DNA from: Methylocystis sp. Sn-Cys
Lineage (GTDB): Bacteria; Pseudomonadota; Alphaproteobacteria; Rhizobiales; Beijerinckiaceae
Assembly (NCBI RefSeq): GCF_016745395.1
Contig: NZ_JAERVJ010000005.1
Span: forward strand, 186,001 to 250,000
Direction: 5' to 3'
DNA: 64,000 bases
Below are positions 18,677 to 27,795 of this stretch, one piece after another; the first letter of the stretch is position 1; each line of letters starts with the position of its first letter. The notes under the pieces are model-generated. The model was not told the DNA's origin, did not search any database, and saw only the letters and a program-made list of their open reading frames with translations. Both the position numbers and the translations under genes were made by a program.

Positions 18677-19957
18677 TCAGCCGCGCCGTTCCCGCGCGAC
18701 CTCGCGCCAGCCGATGTCGCGGCGGCAGAAGCCGCCCGGCCATTGAATGGCGTCGACCGCCGCATAGGCTCTGACCTGCGCCTCCGAAACGCTCTCGCCG
18801 AGCGCCGTGACGTTCAGCACGCGGCCGCCCGCCGCCAGCAGCCGCTCCCCCTCCAGGCGCGTGCCGGCATGCGTGACGATAACATCGTCCATCGCCTCGG
18901 CGCTCGCCAGGCCGCGAATTTCCGAGCCGGTCAGCGGCGTGCCCGGATAGCCCTTGGCCGCGAGCACCACGGTGAGGGCCACGCGGTCGGAGAAATGCGG
19001 GCGCGCCTCGGACAGCGCGCCGCGCGCGGCGGCGAGCATGATCGACAGCAAATCGTCATCGAGGCGCGGCAGGATGACCTGAGCTTCCGGATCGCCGAAA
19101 CGGTTGTTGTATTCGATGAGCTTCGGCCCCTCCGCCGTCAGCATCAATCCGGCGTAAAGCACCCCCGTAAAGGGCGCGCCCTTCTCCTGCATGGCGCGCA
19201 TCGTGGGCTCGATGATCTCGGCCATCACGCGGCGCTCGATGTCCGGCGTCACGACGGAGGCCGGCGAATAAGCGCCCATGCCGCCGGTGTTCGGCCCCGT
19301 ATCGCCGTCGCCGACGCGCTTGTGGTCCTGCGCCGTGGCGAAAGGCGCCGCGCGCGTCCCGTCGCAGATGGCGAAGAAGGAGGCTTCCTCGCCCTCTAAG
19401 AATTCCTCGATCACCACCTCGGCGCCCGAGCGGCCGAAGAGCCCTGCGAACATCGCCTCCACGGCGCGCTCGGCCTCCTCCAGCGTCTGCGCCACCACGA
19501 CGCCCTTGCCCGCGGCGAGGCCATCGGCCTTCACGACAATGGGCGCGCCCTTCTCGCGCAAATAGGCAAGCGCTTGGTCCTTATCGGCGAAACGTCCATA
19601 GGCCGCGGTGGGAATGCCATAGTCGCGGCAGAGATCCTTGGTGAAGCCCTTGGAGCCTTCGAGCTGTGCGGCCGCCTGCGTCGGCCCGAAGGCGAGAATT
19701 TCGGCGCGCGCCAGCGCGTCCACCAGCCCGCCGATCAAGGGCTGCTCCGGCCCCACGACGACGAGCGCAATGCCCATCTCGCGGCAGAAGCGGATGACCG
19801 CGCCGTGATCCCCCGCGTCGAGATCGATATTCTCGCCCACCCGCTCGGTCCCGGGATTGCCGGGGGCGACATAGAGGCGGGTGAGCAGCGGGCTCTTCGC
19901 CAGCGCATTGGCGATAGCGTGCTCGCGGCCGCCCGATCCGATGAGGAGAATGTTCAT
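18677..19957 (-). CDS. purD: Phosphoribosylamine-glycine ligase
   Basis: This 426-residue ATP-grasp enzyme catalyses the second step of purine biosynthesis. The start [16 protein letters not shown] is the classical PurD N-terminus; a longer frame upstream is not used in the family. [33 protein letters not shown] and [12 protein letters not shown] are ATP-grasp and substrate motifs. Length is normal. The gene stands alone, divergent from a membrane-protein gene. Repeats occupy its 3' side. Confidence 0.96.
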   Translation of the reverse strand: MNILLIGSGGREHAIANALAKSPLLTRLYVAPGNPGTERVGENIDLDAGDHGAVIRFCREMGIALVVVGPEQPLIGGLVDALARAEILAFGPTQAAAQLEGSKGFTKDLCRDYGIPTAAYGRFADKDQALAYLREKGAPIVVKADGLAAGKGVVVAQTLEEAERAVEAMFAGLFGRSGAEVVIEEFLEGEEASFFAICDGTRAAPFATAQDHKRVGDGDTGPNTGGMGAYSPASVVTPDIERRVMAEIIEPTMRAMQEKGAPFTGVLYAGLMLTAEGPKLIEYNNRFGDPEAQVILPRLDDDLLSIMLAAARGALSEARPHFSDRVALTVVLAAKGYPGTPLTGSEIRGLASAEAMDDVIVTHAGTRLEGERLLAAGGRVLNVTALGESVSEAQVRAYAAVDAIQWPGGFCRRDIGWREVARERRG

Positions 19958-20201
19958 GCGCTTTCCGCCCGAGTTGAACCGATTGCCCGCTTCTAAAGCA
20001 GGATTGCGGAAAAGTGGAAATCGGATTTCCGCCAGATGATCCCGCGCAATAAAAATGAGCCGGCTTTCGCCGCGCCGCCAGCCTGCCCGGGCGCCCGCCG
20101 GACAAGACGCGACAACGGCCATTTAGCGACGAACGCCATGCTTGCTGGCCATTTATGCGGCGCTAGCTACCGGCCCCGGGGGCCATGGCCGGAGTAAAGA
20201 A

Positions 20202-20885
20202 ATGTCCATCACCCGAGAGGTCGCCACGCATGAAAATGCGGTTGCGTACGGCGGCTTGATCGACGCTATCGGCGGCGTCGCGACAATCGTCCTGGCCGTC
20301 TGCGGCCTGGTCAATATCGCGCCCGTCTACATGACCGCGATCGCGACGATTGTCTTCGGAGTCGCGCTTCTCGTCCAGGGCGGCGCCATGGTCTCCGAAT
20401 ATGCGCAGATCGCCTTCCCCGCCGAGACGAAAGGCTTTACGGCCGAACAGTTCGGCGGCAACAGTCTGGCGGTCGTCTTCCTGGTCGGCGCGGCCGGAAT
20501 CGTGCTCGGCATTCTGGCCTTGCTGGGCATTAATTCGGGCGTGCTCATGCCCGTGGCCGTCATCGCCTACGGCACAGCGCTCGTCCTGAGCAGCAACGCC
20601 GTCTGGCATCTCTTCCTGCTGCGCCGCGCCTCGCGCATGCAGGCGGTGACGTCGGGCCGATCGATGATCGGCGGCGAAATGCTCGCAAGCGAAATGGCCT
20701 CCGGGTCGGCGGCGTTGCAGGCGCTCGCGGGGCTTGCCGCGATCGTGCTCGGCATTCTCGCTCTGGCCGGCAATGTCAACGATCTGACGCTGAACCTCTG
20801 CGCGCTGCTCGCCTTGGGCGCCACGCTCGTCCTGACGGGCAGCACGCTCAGCGCGACGGTCATGGGCTTCATGCGGACAACCTGA
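20202..20885 (+). CDS. Hypothetical integral membrane protein
   Basis: The ATG preceded by GGAG gives 227 residues with about six hydrophobic helices. The helices form two similar groups: IVLAVCGLV, FGVALLVQG, FLVGAAGIVLGILALLGI, then LAGLAAIVLGILALAGN and LLALGATLVLTGSTLS. The repeated GIVLGILAL/AIVLGILAL pattern suggests an internal duplication. I recognise no named family. It is divergent from purD, and a family C repeat follows its 3' end. Confidence 0.75.
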   Translation: MSITREVATHENAVAYGGLIDAIGGVATIVLAVCGLVNIAPVYMTAIATIVFGVALLVQGGAMVSEYAQIAFPAETKGFTAEQFGGNSLAVVFLVGAAGIVLGILALLGINSGVLMPVAVIAYGTALVLSSNAVWHLFLLRRASRMQAVTSGRSMIGGEMLASEMASGSAALQALAGLAAIVLGILALAGNVNDLTLNLCALLALGATLVLTGSTLSATVMGFMRTT

Positions 20886-20898
20886 CCCCGCGCCGACC

Positions 20899-20936
20899 TG
20901 TCGTTCCCGGCGGGCCTCAGGCCCAGCCGGGAATTC
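20899..20936 (+). repeat. Dispersed repeat, family C
   Basis: TGTCGTTCCCGGCGGGCC followed by TCAGGCCCAGCCGGGAATTC is a hairpin-forming copy just after the membrane-protein gene. It may also work as its terminator. Confidence 0.6.
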
Positions 20937-21044
20937 GGCGTTTCGAGAGCGGGTAGCCGGAACCGCCGGGGCCTCGCGCGACCCCTCCCCACGGCCGCGA
21001 AAATGCTCTAAACACGGCGCCAACTTCTCTCGTTGCGAGGCGAT

Positions 21045-22697
21045 ATGGCGCGCCAGTTCATCTACCACATGCAAGGCCTCACCAAGACCTATCCGGGCGG
21101 AAAGAAGGTCTTGGACAATATCCATTTGTCTTTCTACCCGGACGCCAAGATCGGCGTGCTCGGCGTCAACGGCGCGGGTAAGTCGACCCTGCTGCGCATC
21201 ATGGCCGGCATCGACAAGGAATACACCGGCGAGGGCTTCGTCGCGGAAGGCGCGCGCGTCGGTTATCTGCCGCAGGAGCCGCAGCTCGATCCGGCGCTCA
21301 CAGCGCGCGAAAACGTCATGCTCGGCGTCGCGGAGAAGAAGGCCGTTCTCGACCGCTACAATGATCTCGCCATGAATTATTCGGACGAGACTGCGGACGA
21401 GATGACGAAGCTCCAGGACGAGATCGAGGCCAAGGGCCTGTGGGATCTCGACAGCCAGGTCGATCAGGCCATGGACGCGCTCGGCTGCCCGCCCGATGAC
21501 GCCGACGTCACCAAGCTCTCCGGCGGCGAACGGCGCCGCGTGGCGCTCTGCCGCCTGCTGTTGGAGCAGCCCGACATGCTGCTGCTCGACGAGCCGACGA
21601 ACCATCTCGACGCCGAGACGGTGAACTGGCTCGAGGGCCATCTGCGCAACTATCCGGGCGCGATCCTGATCGTCACCCACGATCGCTACTTCCTCGACAA
21701 TGTCACGGGCTGGATTTTGGAGCTCGATCGCGGCCGCGGCATTCCCTATGAGGGGAATTACACGAGCTGGCTGAAGCAGAAACAGAAGCGCCTCATGCAG
21801 GAGGCTTCCGAGGACAAGGCCCGCCAGCGCGCGCTGGAAGCCGAAAGCGAGTGGATCGCCTCCTCGCCCAAGGCCCGCCAGGCCAAGAGCAAGGCGCGCA
21901 TCCAGCGCTATGAGGAGCTCGTCGCCAAGCAGGGCGAGAAGGCGCCGACCACCGCGCAGATCATCATTCCGGTGGCGGAGCGCCTCGGCGGCAATGTCAT
22001 CGACTTCGAGCACATCACCAAGGGCTTTGGTGAAAACCTCCTGATCGACGATCTCTCCTTCAAGCTGCCGCCGGGCGGCATCGTCGGCGTGATCGGCCCT
22101 AACGGCGCCGGCAAGACCACGCTCTTCCGCATGATCACCGGCCAGGAGACGCCTGACAAGGGCACGATCACCGTCGGCGACAGCGTGCAGCTCGGCTATG
22201 TCGATCAGTCACGCGACGCGTTGCACGCCAATAAGACGGTCTGGGAAGAAATCTCCGAAGGCAATGAGGTGATCTATCTCGGCAAGCGCGAGATCAACTC
22301 CCGCGCCTATTGCGGAGCCTTCAACTTCAAGGGCTCCGACCAGCAGAAGAAAGTCGGCCAGCTCTCGGGCGGCGAGCGCAATCGCGTGCATCTCGCCAAA
22401 ATGCTCAAGAGCGGCGCCAATGTTCTGCTGCTCGACGAACCGACCAACGACCTCGACGTCGACACGTTGCGCGCGCTCGAAGAAGCCCTCGTGGATTTTG
22501 CCGGCTGCGCCGTCATCATCTCGCATGATCGCTTCTTCCTCGACCGCATCGCCACGCATATCCTCGCCTATGAAGGCGACTCGCATGTGGAGTGGTTCGA
22601 AGGAAACTTCGCCGACTACGAGGAAGACAAGAAGCGGCGCCTCGGCGTCGACAGCGTCATCCCGCACCGGCTGAAGTATAAGAAGTTCGCAAGATAA
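21045..22697 (+). CDS. ettA: ABC-F translation factor, energy-dependent translational throttle EttA
   Basis: This 550-residue protein has two ABC ATPase domains and no membrane segment. The first Walker A is GVNGAGKST at 40-48, and the second domain has GPNGAGKTT. Signatures are LSGGERRR and LSGGERNR, and both Walker B motifs read LLLDEPTN. The linker between domains ([14 protein letters not shown] and on) and the [16 protein letters not shown]-terminus are typical of EttA, which binds the ribosomal E site and gates translation according to ATP level. The ATG follows GCGAGG. The gene appears monocistronic. Confidence 0.95.
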   Translation: MARQFIYHMQGLTKTYPGGKKVLDNIHLSFYPDAKIGVLGVNGAGKSTLLRIMAGIDKEYTGEGFVAEGARVGYLPQEPQLDPALTARENVMLGVAEKKAVLDRYNDLAMNYSDETADEMTKLQDEIEAKGLWDLDSQVDQAMDALGCPPDDADVTKLSGGERRRVALCRLLLEQPDMLLLDEPTNHLDAETVNWLEGHLRNYPGAILIVTHDRYFLDNVTGWILELDRGRGIPYEGNYTSWLKQKQKRLMQEASEDKARQRALEAESEWIASSPKARQAKSKARIQRYEELVAKQGEKAPTTAQIIIPVAERLGGNVIDFEHITKGFGENLLIDDLSFKLPPGGIVGVIGPNGAGKTTLFRMITGQETPDKGTITVGDSVQLGYVDQSRDALHANKTVWEEISEGNEVIYLGKREINSRAYCGAFNFKGSDQQKKVGQLSGGERNRVHLAKMLKSGANVLLLDEPTNDLDVDTLRALEEALVDFAGCAVIISHDRFFLDRIATHILAYEGDSHVEWFEGNFADYEEDKKRRLGVDSVIPHRLKYKKFAR

Positions 22698-22704
22698 TCC
22701 TCAC

Positions 22705-22743
22705 TGCGCCGGGCCGTGCTTCCCCGCACAGAGGTCCGGCGCA
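22705..22743 (+). terminator. Hairpin after ettA
   Basis: TGCGCCGGGCC and GGTCCGGCGCA form an 11-base stem eight bases after the stop. The following TTGGCCTTTACCTT is only weakly T-rich, so termination is probable rather than certain. Confidence 0.5.
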
Positions 22744-22783
22744 TTGGCCTTTACCTTCGTCTCGCGGCTTGAAAGTTCGTGAC

Positions 22784-23746
22784 ATGAAGGTCCAATCGCA
22801 AAAACCTTTCCTTTGGATTCCTGGCCAGGGCTGCGACGCCGCCGCCCTCGCGCGCATGCGCGCCGCCTTCCCCCGCCCGCGCGAGCCCATGGGCGAAGCC
22901 TGGTTCATGGGCGAGACCCGCGCCATGTTTTGGGATTTGCTGGGCGACCTCTCAACGCTGCCGATCGGCGACCTTCAGACGGCGCTCTTTGAAATCGCGA
23001 GCGGCACAAAAAATTTTGGCGAGCGCACCGAGTGGACCGATTGGTATCATCATATTCTCGTACAAACCCTGCCGCGCGCGCATGAGAGACATATCAGCAG
23101 CTATATCGAGACGCTCATCACCACTTTCATGTCCCTTTATTTCAATGGCGTAGCGCGTGAACCCTATAAAGGTTTCCGGCGCGACGCGCTGAATACGCTC
23201 GGCCGCTCGATAATGAACCCCGAGTGCTGGGATGGCGAGCGGATCAAGATCGGGCGCTTCCTCCGCCGCGAATATAATCCGCGTGTCGGCGTCTGGTTCT
23301 GGCGCGACGCCTCGGGCGACTTTTCGGCCTCCATGTTTTTCTGCCTGAAATACCTCGCCGCCGAAGAAATCGCGCCTTGGCTTCGTTCGGTCCTCTCGAT
23401 TCCCGATCCGCATTGGCGGGCGCAGATCATGGTTTGGTTCATCGGCGCATACGACCTTCTCACAGGTCGGATCGACGATCCCTCAAGCTACGAAATTTCG
23501 GATTGCCCGAGCGTCTACTGGGACAGCGCTCATCTGCTGACCCGCGCCGCCTCAGACGGAGCGCCGACGCATTTTTTGCCCCAAGCCAATCGCGACGCGG
23601 CGCTGACGACCTTGGCGGCGGTTATGCTAGATGAGGTCTACCTCGACTGGCTGTGCTCTATCGCGGCGTTCGATTATCTGGAAAGCGAGCTTGCGGATTT
23701 GCCCGAGCGCTTTCGGATGCTCTACATTTTAGGCGCGGCGCCCTGA
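22784..23746 (+). CDS. Hypothetical tryptophan-rich protein
   Basis: The ATG giving MKVQSQKPFLWIPG yields 320 residues; an ATG five codons upstream is equally possible. No signal peptide or membrane segment is visible. The protein is unusually rich in Trp and other aromatics (EWTDWYHHILV, GVWFWRDASGDF, AQIMVWFIGAYDLL, VYWDSAHLL). I recognise no family. It looks like a soluble globular helical protein. Base composition is slightly less GC-rich than its neighbours. The gene lies between ettA and the convergent DUF3175 gene and appears to be a single unit. Confidence 0.7.
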   Translation: MKVQSQKPFLWIPGQGCDAAALARMRAAFPRPREPMGEAWFMGETRAMFWDLLGDLSTLPIGDLQTALFEIASGTKNFGERTEWTDWYHHILVQTLPRAHERHISSYIETLITTFMSLYFNGVAREPYKGFRRDALNTLGRSIMNPECWDGERIKIGRFLRREYNPRVGVWFWRDASGDFSASMFFCLKYLAAEEIAPWLRSVLSIPDPHWRAQIMVWFIGAYDLLTGRIDDPSSYEISDCPSVYWDSAHLLTRAASDGAPTHFLPQANRDAALTTLAAVMLDEVYLDWLCSIAAFDYLESELADLPERFRMLYILGAAP

Positions 23747-23793
23747 GCATGCCACGGTTCGGACCCACAGCGCGCCTGCATGTACCGCAGAGG

Positions 23794-24090
23794 CTAGCAG
23801 CCCGTCCGCCCGAACGCCTTCCGCAGCTCGTCCTTCGCCGCCTCCAGCACGCGCCGCCGCTCCGGGGCCAAATCCTTGCCGGCGCGGTTGATATAAAAAG
23901 TGAGCATCGACATCGCTGAACGAAACGGCGTCGTCTTGCGACGCGTGCTCGCCTCCGCCGAGCGCTTCAGCGACTGCGCGATCGCCTCGGGATCGTCGCG
24001 CGTAAAGACCCCCGCTTCGAGATCGAGCGCATTGCTGTGGCGTGTGACCTCGTTCGACCAGTAAGCGTTTTTGTCGTCCCGGCGCGCCAT
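23794..24090 (-). CDS. DUF3175 protein
   Basis: This 98-residue basic protein matches DUF3175 as I know it: YWSNEVTRHSNALDLEAGVF, then DDPEAIAQSLKRSAEAS, then PFRSAMSMLTFYINRAGK and EAAKDELRKAFGR. The family occurs in many soil Proteobacteria and has no known function. It is short, with no export signal. It converges with the Trp-rich protein gene and is divergent from the transglycosylase lipoprotein. A 26-base palindrome lies about 50 bases upstream of its start. Confidence 0.85.
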   Translation of the reverse strand: MARRDDKNAYWSNEVTRHSNALDLEAGVFTRDDPEAIAQSLKRSAEASTRRKTTPFRSAMSMLTFYINRAGKDLAPERRRVLEAAKDELRKAFGRTGC

Positions 24091-24393
24091 TCGTCCCTTC
24101 CTCGAAGAAAGAAGCTAGTCGGCGCCGGCGGGATCGAAAGGCCCGGCCGCGATCGCGGCCGGGCCGAGGTCACTGAAATTGCTCCTGAAAACCCGGCCCC
24201 TTGATTTGCCCCAGAAACAACTGCAACAACACCATTAAGGTGACGCTTTCGTTACGGGCCCGCCGTGCGGCCGCACACATGGTCGCCGCTTGGCTGGTCC
24301 ACAGGCTCCCTGCCTACCGCCACGATTTCGCCATCTGGGCGTGGCGAGCTAGCCAAGTTGCGATTCATGCGGGCGATCGAGGGAATGTATTGA
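24091..24393. other. Intergenic region with a perfect 26-base palindrome
   Basis: This divergent intergenic region holds a palindrome at 24140-24165 with half-site GGCCCGGCCGCGA. It could be a dyad operator or a cruciform. There is no T-run for a terminator. I see no gene in the remaining 230 bases before the transglycosylase start. Confidence 0.5.
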
Positions 24394-24891
24394 ATGAAGT
24401 CAACGACCTGTGCCGCAACCTTGGCGGCTCTCGTCCTCGCCGGATGCGTCCAGACGGAATCGCCAGTGGCCTCCGCCCCAGAATCCTACGTCAATGAGCC
24501 CCGCCCGGAGACGGCGCTGACCGGCAAGGACGCGCTTCACGCCCGCATCGCCCATTTCGCCCGGATCTACGATATTCCCGAATCGCTCATCCATCGCTCG
24601 GTGCGGCGCGAGAGCAATTACAATCCGGCCGCCCGCCACGGTCCCTATTGGGGCCTGATGCAAATCCGGCACGATACCGCCAAGGGCATGGGCTATTCGG
24701 GCCCGGCGCATGGGCTGCTCGACGCCGAGACCAACCTCACCTACGCCGTGCCTTATCTCGCCAACGCCTATAAGCTCGCGGGTGGCAGCGAAACGCGCGC
24801 GATCCGGCTCTACGCCGGCGGCTATTATTACGAAGCCAAGCGGCGCGGGATGCTCGGCCTCCTCCACAAGGAAGCGCTGTCGCCGGAGTGA
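24394..24891 (+). CDS. Lipoprotein lytic transglycosylase, SLT family
   Basis: This 165-residue protein has a lipobox LAGC at 15-18, with Cys18 the lipidation site. Its transglycosylase SLT domain has RRESNYNPAA and catalytic Glu73, GLMQI at 87-91 and YAGGYYY at 140-146. Family enzymes cleave the MurNAc-GlcNAc bond of peptidoglycan and form the anhydro product. It is shorter than Slt70 or MltC and consists of little beyond the catalytic domain. Lipidation by Lgt (encoded at 42.0 kb) is expected. A repeat-rich region follows. Confidence 0.9.
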   Translation: MKSTTCAATLAALVLAGCVQTESPVASAPESYVNEPRPETALTGKDALHARIAHFARIYDIPESLIHRSVRRESNYNPAARHGPYWGLMQIRHDTAKGMGYSGPAHGLLDAETNLTYAVPYLANAYKLAGGSETRAIRLYAGGYYYEAKRRGMLGLLHKEALSPE

Positions 24892-24919
24892 CGCCCGTTT
24901 GAACGGCTCGGATTGCCGT

Positions 24920-25074
24920 TTGTCATTCCCCGCGGGCTGAAACCCCGACCGGAATCCAGAGCAGCAAAGGCGCTGGTTTTGCTCGGCGCCCGTCATTGCG
25001 AGCGAAGCGAAGCAATCCAGAACAGCGATGCGGCCCTGGATTGCTTCGTCGGCTCCGCCTCCTCGCAATGACGG
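24920..25074. repeat. Family C and family B repeats side by side
   Basis: A family C copy (TTTGTCATTCCCCGCGGGC and on, 24920-24964) is followed by a complete family B element (24990-25074), beginning CCGTCATTGCGAGCGAAGCG and ending CCTCGCAATGACGGC. A further partial family C copy continues to about 25160. The 299 bases between the convergent transglycosylase and lptA genes hold only these repeats. Confidence 0.8.
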
Positions 25075-25190
25075 CGGTGAACCGACCAAGAATCCAGAGC
25101 CACAAAGCGCTGGTTTTGTTCTGGATTGCCGATCGCTCACTCAAGTGAGCGGCGGGAATGGCGCCGCACCAATCAAGGAACTGATAAAAT

Positions 25191-25733
25191 TTACTGCGCC
25201 TTGGCGGCGCCGGGCGTGAAGGTGGAGCGCACGCGCCCGCCTTGCGCGCCGCCGCCCTGCACGGTCGCCATACCGGTCGTCACGTCGTAGACGAGCCGCT
25301 CGCCTTTCACGATATTGTCGCCCTGGGTCAGGGTCACATTGCCGGAGAGATAAACCTTGCTCTCGGCCTTATCGTATGTGCCATGGTCGCCCGTGCCGAT
25401 CTGATCTTTCGAGACCAGCGTCACGGGCCCGTCGGCCTCGATATGCTTGACGCGGTCGTCGCTGTTCGCGCCGCCCGGCGCGCCCTTGCCCTCGAGCAAG
25501 ATCGTGATGCGCGTGGCCTTCAGCGTCGAGGGGCCATTGGTGACGATCACGCTGCCCGAATAGACCAGCTTCTGCTCGTGGTCGAAATAGTCGAGCTTGC
25601 CAGCGTCGATGTTGAGCGGGTCCTTGGCGGTGGCGCCGGGAAGAATGCCGCCCGAACGGCCCTTGGCGGCGACGGGCGCCGCCGCGGCGACGAATAGCGC
25701 GGCGAGGCCGGCGAGGATGATCTGACGTTTCAT
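25191..25733 (-). CDS. lptA: LPS transport periplasmic protein LptA-like (OstA)
   Basis: The ATG at MKRQIILAGLAALFVAAAA gives 180 residues with a signal peptide. The mature part shows the OstA/LptA beta-jellyroll pattern: PLNIDAGKLDYFDHEQKLVY, SGSVIVTNGPSTLKATRIT, KVYLSGNVTLTQGDNIVKGE. LptA carries lipopolysaccharide across the periplasm between LptC and LptD. It lies 7 bases downstream of lptC on the same strand. The usual next gene, lptB, does not follow; repeats and a convergent gene do. Confidence 0.9.
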   Translation of the reverse strand: MKRQIILAGLAALFVAAAAPVAAKGRSGGILPGATAKDPLNIDAGKLDYFDHEQKLVYSGSVIVTNGPSTLKATRITILLEGKGAPGGANSDDRVKHIEADGPVTLVSKDQIGTGDHGTYDKAESKVYLSGNVTLTQGDNIVKGERLVYDVTTGMATVQGGGAQGGRVRSTFTPGAAKAQ

Positions 25734-25740
25734 GCTTGTC

Positions 25741-26562
25741 TCATTGGGCCGCGGGCGGCTCGCTAGCCTGCGCCGGCGGGCCGTCCTCGCCATACAGCAC
25801 GGAACGGACATTGCCGGAGAAGCTCGCACGGCGCTCTTTTTGCGAAAACGTGACCGAGTCGGCGACGACCTGGCCGCCGTCTATGTCGAGGGTGACCGGC
25901 TTGTCGGAGGTCATCACGCTGGCCCTGAAATCCATGGCCGCGCTCTCCATCCGCATATCGAAACTCTTTTTGTCGGAGATGACCACGCCGCCGCTCATAT
26001 CGGCGCGGTCGTCCTTTGTGCTGTAGCGGGCCTTGGCCGCGGTGAGCACGACGGGCTTTTCGCCCTGCGTTTCCACGCGCACGTCCAAGCCGTCGAGATC
26101 GAAAAGCTCCGGCGTCGTGATGTCCTGCACGCCGACGCGCGCCCGGATCTCATAGGGTTTGCCGTCCTTGCGGTAACCGACGAGCTTCGGCGTCTCGATC
26201 ACGATGCGGGTGCCTTTGAGGGCGACGCGCGACAGGCTCAAATCGATGGGGAGAAATCGCAGAGAGCTCACCACGAGCCCGAGCGCGACCAGACCGACCG
26301 TGCCCCCGACGCCCCACAGAATCCAGCGCCGCAGCCGCGTGACGCGGGCCGTGTGGCGCAGAGCGTCGGGAAAGGCGCTTTCGCGGCGGGCCGTCAAAGC
26401 GGCGAGCCGGTCGCGGCCGCCGGGCGGCGGCGCGCGCAGACCCGTCCCCGACGGCGGCGCGCCGGCAGAGGGTGGGGCCGGTCTCACGTCAGCGGCGCCG
26501 CTGTTGCTCATGTCTCGATCATCGGGCGGCGGGGTGGCGAATTCGAGGCGCCCGCTGCTCAT
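25741..26562 (-). CDS. lptC: LPS export protein LptC-like
   Basis: This 273-residue protein has a Pro/Gly-rich cytoplasmic N-terminus, one membrane helix (about 80-103, ILWGVGGTVGLVALGLVV) and a periplasmic LptC beta domain (KLVGYRKDGKPYEIRARVG, DMSGGVVISDKKSFDMR). LptC takes LPS from the LptBFG transporter and hands it to LptA. Its ATG overlaps the rnd stop as ATGA, suggesting coupled translation. An alternative ATG 17 codons in (MSNSGAADV) has no better ribosome site. The N-terminal extension before the helix is longer than in E. coli LptC, as is usual in Rhizobiales. Confidence 0.87.
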   Translation of the reverse strand: MSSGRLEFATPPPDDRDMSNSGAADVRPAPPSAGAPPSGTGLRAPPPGGRDRLAALTARRESAFPDALRHTARVTRLRRWILWGVGGTVGLVALGLVVSSLRFLPIDLSLSRVALKGTRIVIETPKLVGYRKDGKPYEIRARVGVQDITTPELFDLDGLDVRVETQGEKPVVLTAAKARYSTKDDRADMSGGVVISDKKSFDMRMESAAMDFRASVMTSDKPVTLDIDGGQVVADSVTFSQKERRASFSGNVRSVLYGEDGPPAQASEPPAAQ

Positions 26563-27173
26563 TCATGGGAAAAGATGTCCGTCTCCGGCCAGCCGGCGAT
26601 GTCGAGCTGGGCGCGGGCCGGCAGGAAGTCGAAGCACGCCTGGGCGAGCTCCGTCCGCCCCTCGCGGGCCAGCATGACGTCGAGCTTCTCTTTGAGCTGG
26701 TGCAGATAGAGAACGTCGGAGGCGGCGTAAGCCTGCTGGGCGTCGGTGAGCGTCGCGGCGCCCCAGTCCGAAGATTGCTGCTGCTTCGAAATCTCGACGC
26801 TGGCCAGCTCGCGCACGAGCTCCTTCAGCCCGTGCCGATCGGTATAGGTGCGCGTGAGCTTGGAGGCGATCTTGGTGCAATAGACCGGCGCTGGCATGAC
26901 GCCGAAGGTCTTGGCCAGGATCGCCAGATCGAACCGCGCAAAATGGAACAGCTTCAACACATTGGGGTCGGTCAGCAGCCGCACCAGATTGGGCGCGCTG
27001 GTCTGGCCCTTGGCGATCTGGACAAGTTCGGCGTCGCCGTCGCCGAAGGAAAGCTGAACAAGACACAGCCGGTCGCGGTGCGGATTGAGGCCCAGCGTTT
27101 CGGTGTCGATGGCGACGATGGGCGATGTCGCAACCGCCGAGGGAAGGTCGCCTTGGTGCAGTCTGATGGTCAT
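26559..27173 (-). CDS. rnd: Ribonuclease D-like 3'-5' exonuclease
   Basis: This 204-residue protein consists of the DEDDy exonuclease domain only: AIDTETLGL with Asp23 and Glu25, HFARFDLAIL with Asp83, and YAASDVLYL with Tyr150 and Asp154. The HRDC domains of full-length RNase D (about 375 residues) are absent, as is common for this alphaproteobacterial paralogue next to lptC. A role in RNA 3'-end trimming is likely; the substrate is not known. It is the first gene of the rnd-lptC-lptA unit. Confidence 0.88.
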   Translation of the reverse strand: MTIRLHQGDLPSAVATSPIVAIDTETLGLNPHRDRLCLVQLSFGDGDAELVQIAKGQTSAPNLVRLLTDPNVLKLFHFARFDLAILAKTFGVMPAPVYCTKIASKLTRTYTDRHGLKELVRELASVEISKQQQSSDWGAATLTDAQQAYAASDVLYLHQLKEKLDVMLAREGRTELAQACFDFLPARAQLDIAGWPETDIFSHE

Positions 27174-27243
27174 AGCGCCCGATTCGTTAGGAAGGCTTTC
27201 CCCATCCTATTCGAAAAGGCGGGCGCATGTCTAAGATCCGCCT

Positions 27244-27498
27244 TTATTCCTTACCGCGGGCGCCGGGGCCGGTGGTGAAAGGATTCTCGCCCTGTTGAAG
27301 CCGCTCCCCGACGAACCGGGCCCAGCCGATCAGCAACTCCGCGATAGAAACCGTAATGGCCGCGTAACGGAAGTCGCGATTCCCGGCGAGCGCCCGCAAG
27401 GACAGGCCGAGATAATGCGCTTCCACCAGCGCCTGCTCCAGCTTCGCGAGATCGCCTTCCGGCCCATGGGTGGCCTCGGCCTCGTCGATCTCCGCCAT
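27244..27498 (-). CDS. Small hypothetical protein
   Basis: The ATG preceded by AGGAGC gives 84 residues starting MAEIDEAEATHGPEGDLAKL. The sequence is a helical soluble protein (QALVEAHYLGLSLRALAG, then ITVSIAELLIGWARFVGERL) with no export signal. No family is recognised. It is on the same strand as rnd, about 70 bases upstream of it, and may be part of that unit. A longer frame upstream lacks a ribosome site. Confidence 0.65.
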   Translation of the reverse strand: MAEIDEAEATHGPEGDLAKLEQALVEAHYLGLSLRALAGNRDFRYAAITVSIAELLIGWARFVGERLQQGENPFTTGPGARGKE

Positions 27499-27795
27499 AG
27501 AAAATAGCTCCTGTCCGGTAATGTTGGCGTCCGCCAGCGGCAACAAGCGCGACCTTGGCGCGGCGACGAACATCACACGGCGGTAACATGCCACTGTAAC
27601 TCAGTCGTTGCCGCAACAAGTCTGATTTGAAACGCTTTTTAACGAATGGACAGAAAAGCGCGCGCGGACGCGCCTGGCCGCATCCTAAAAAAATGGGTTA
27701 GCGGCGCCAGGCCCCGAAAGCGCGCGCGCCCCTTGCCAGAGGAGCGGCGCGCGTCCACTCTCCGGCCGCATCACAGCGCATCGCAGGATACCCGC
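27499..27795. other. Divergent intergenic region
   Basis: About 300 bases lie between the divergent small hypothetical gene and the AI-2E-type gene. No repeat copy or additional gene is seen. It must hold the two promoters, which I could not place with confidence. Confidence 0.5.

Noticed and set aside
20163-22013. A 616-codon minus-strand open frame
   Set aside because: It spans parts of two plus-strand genes (membrane protein and ettA) and the repeat between them, and has no family motifs.
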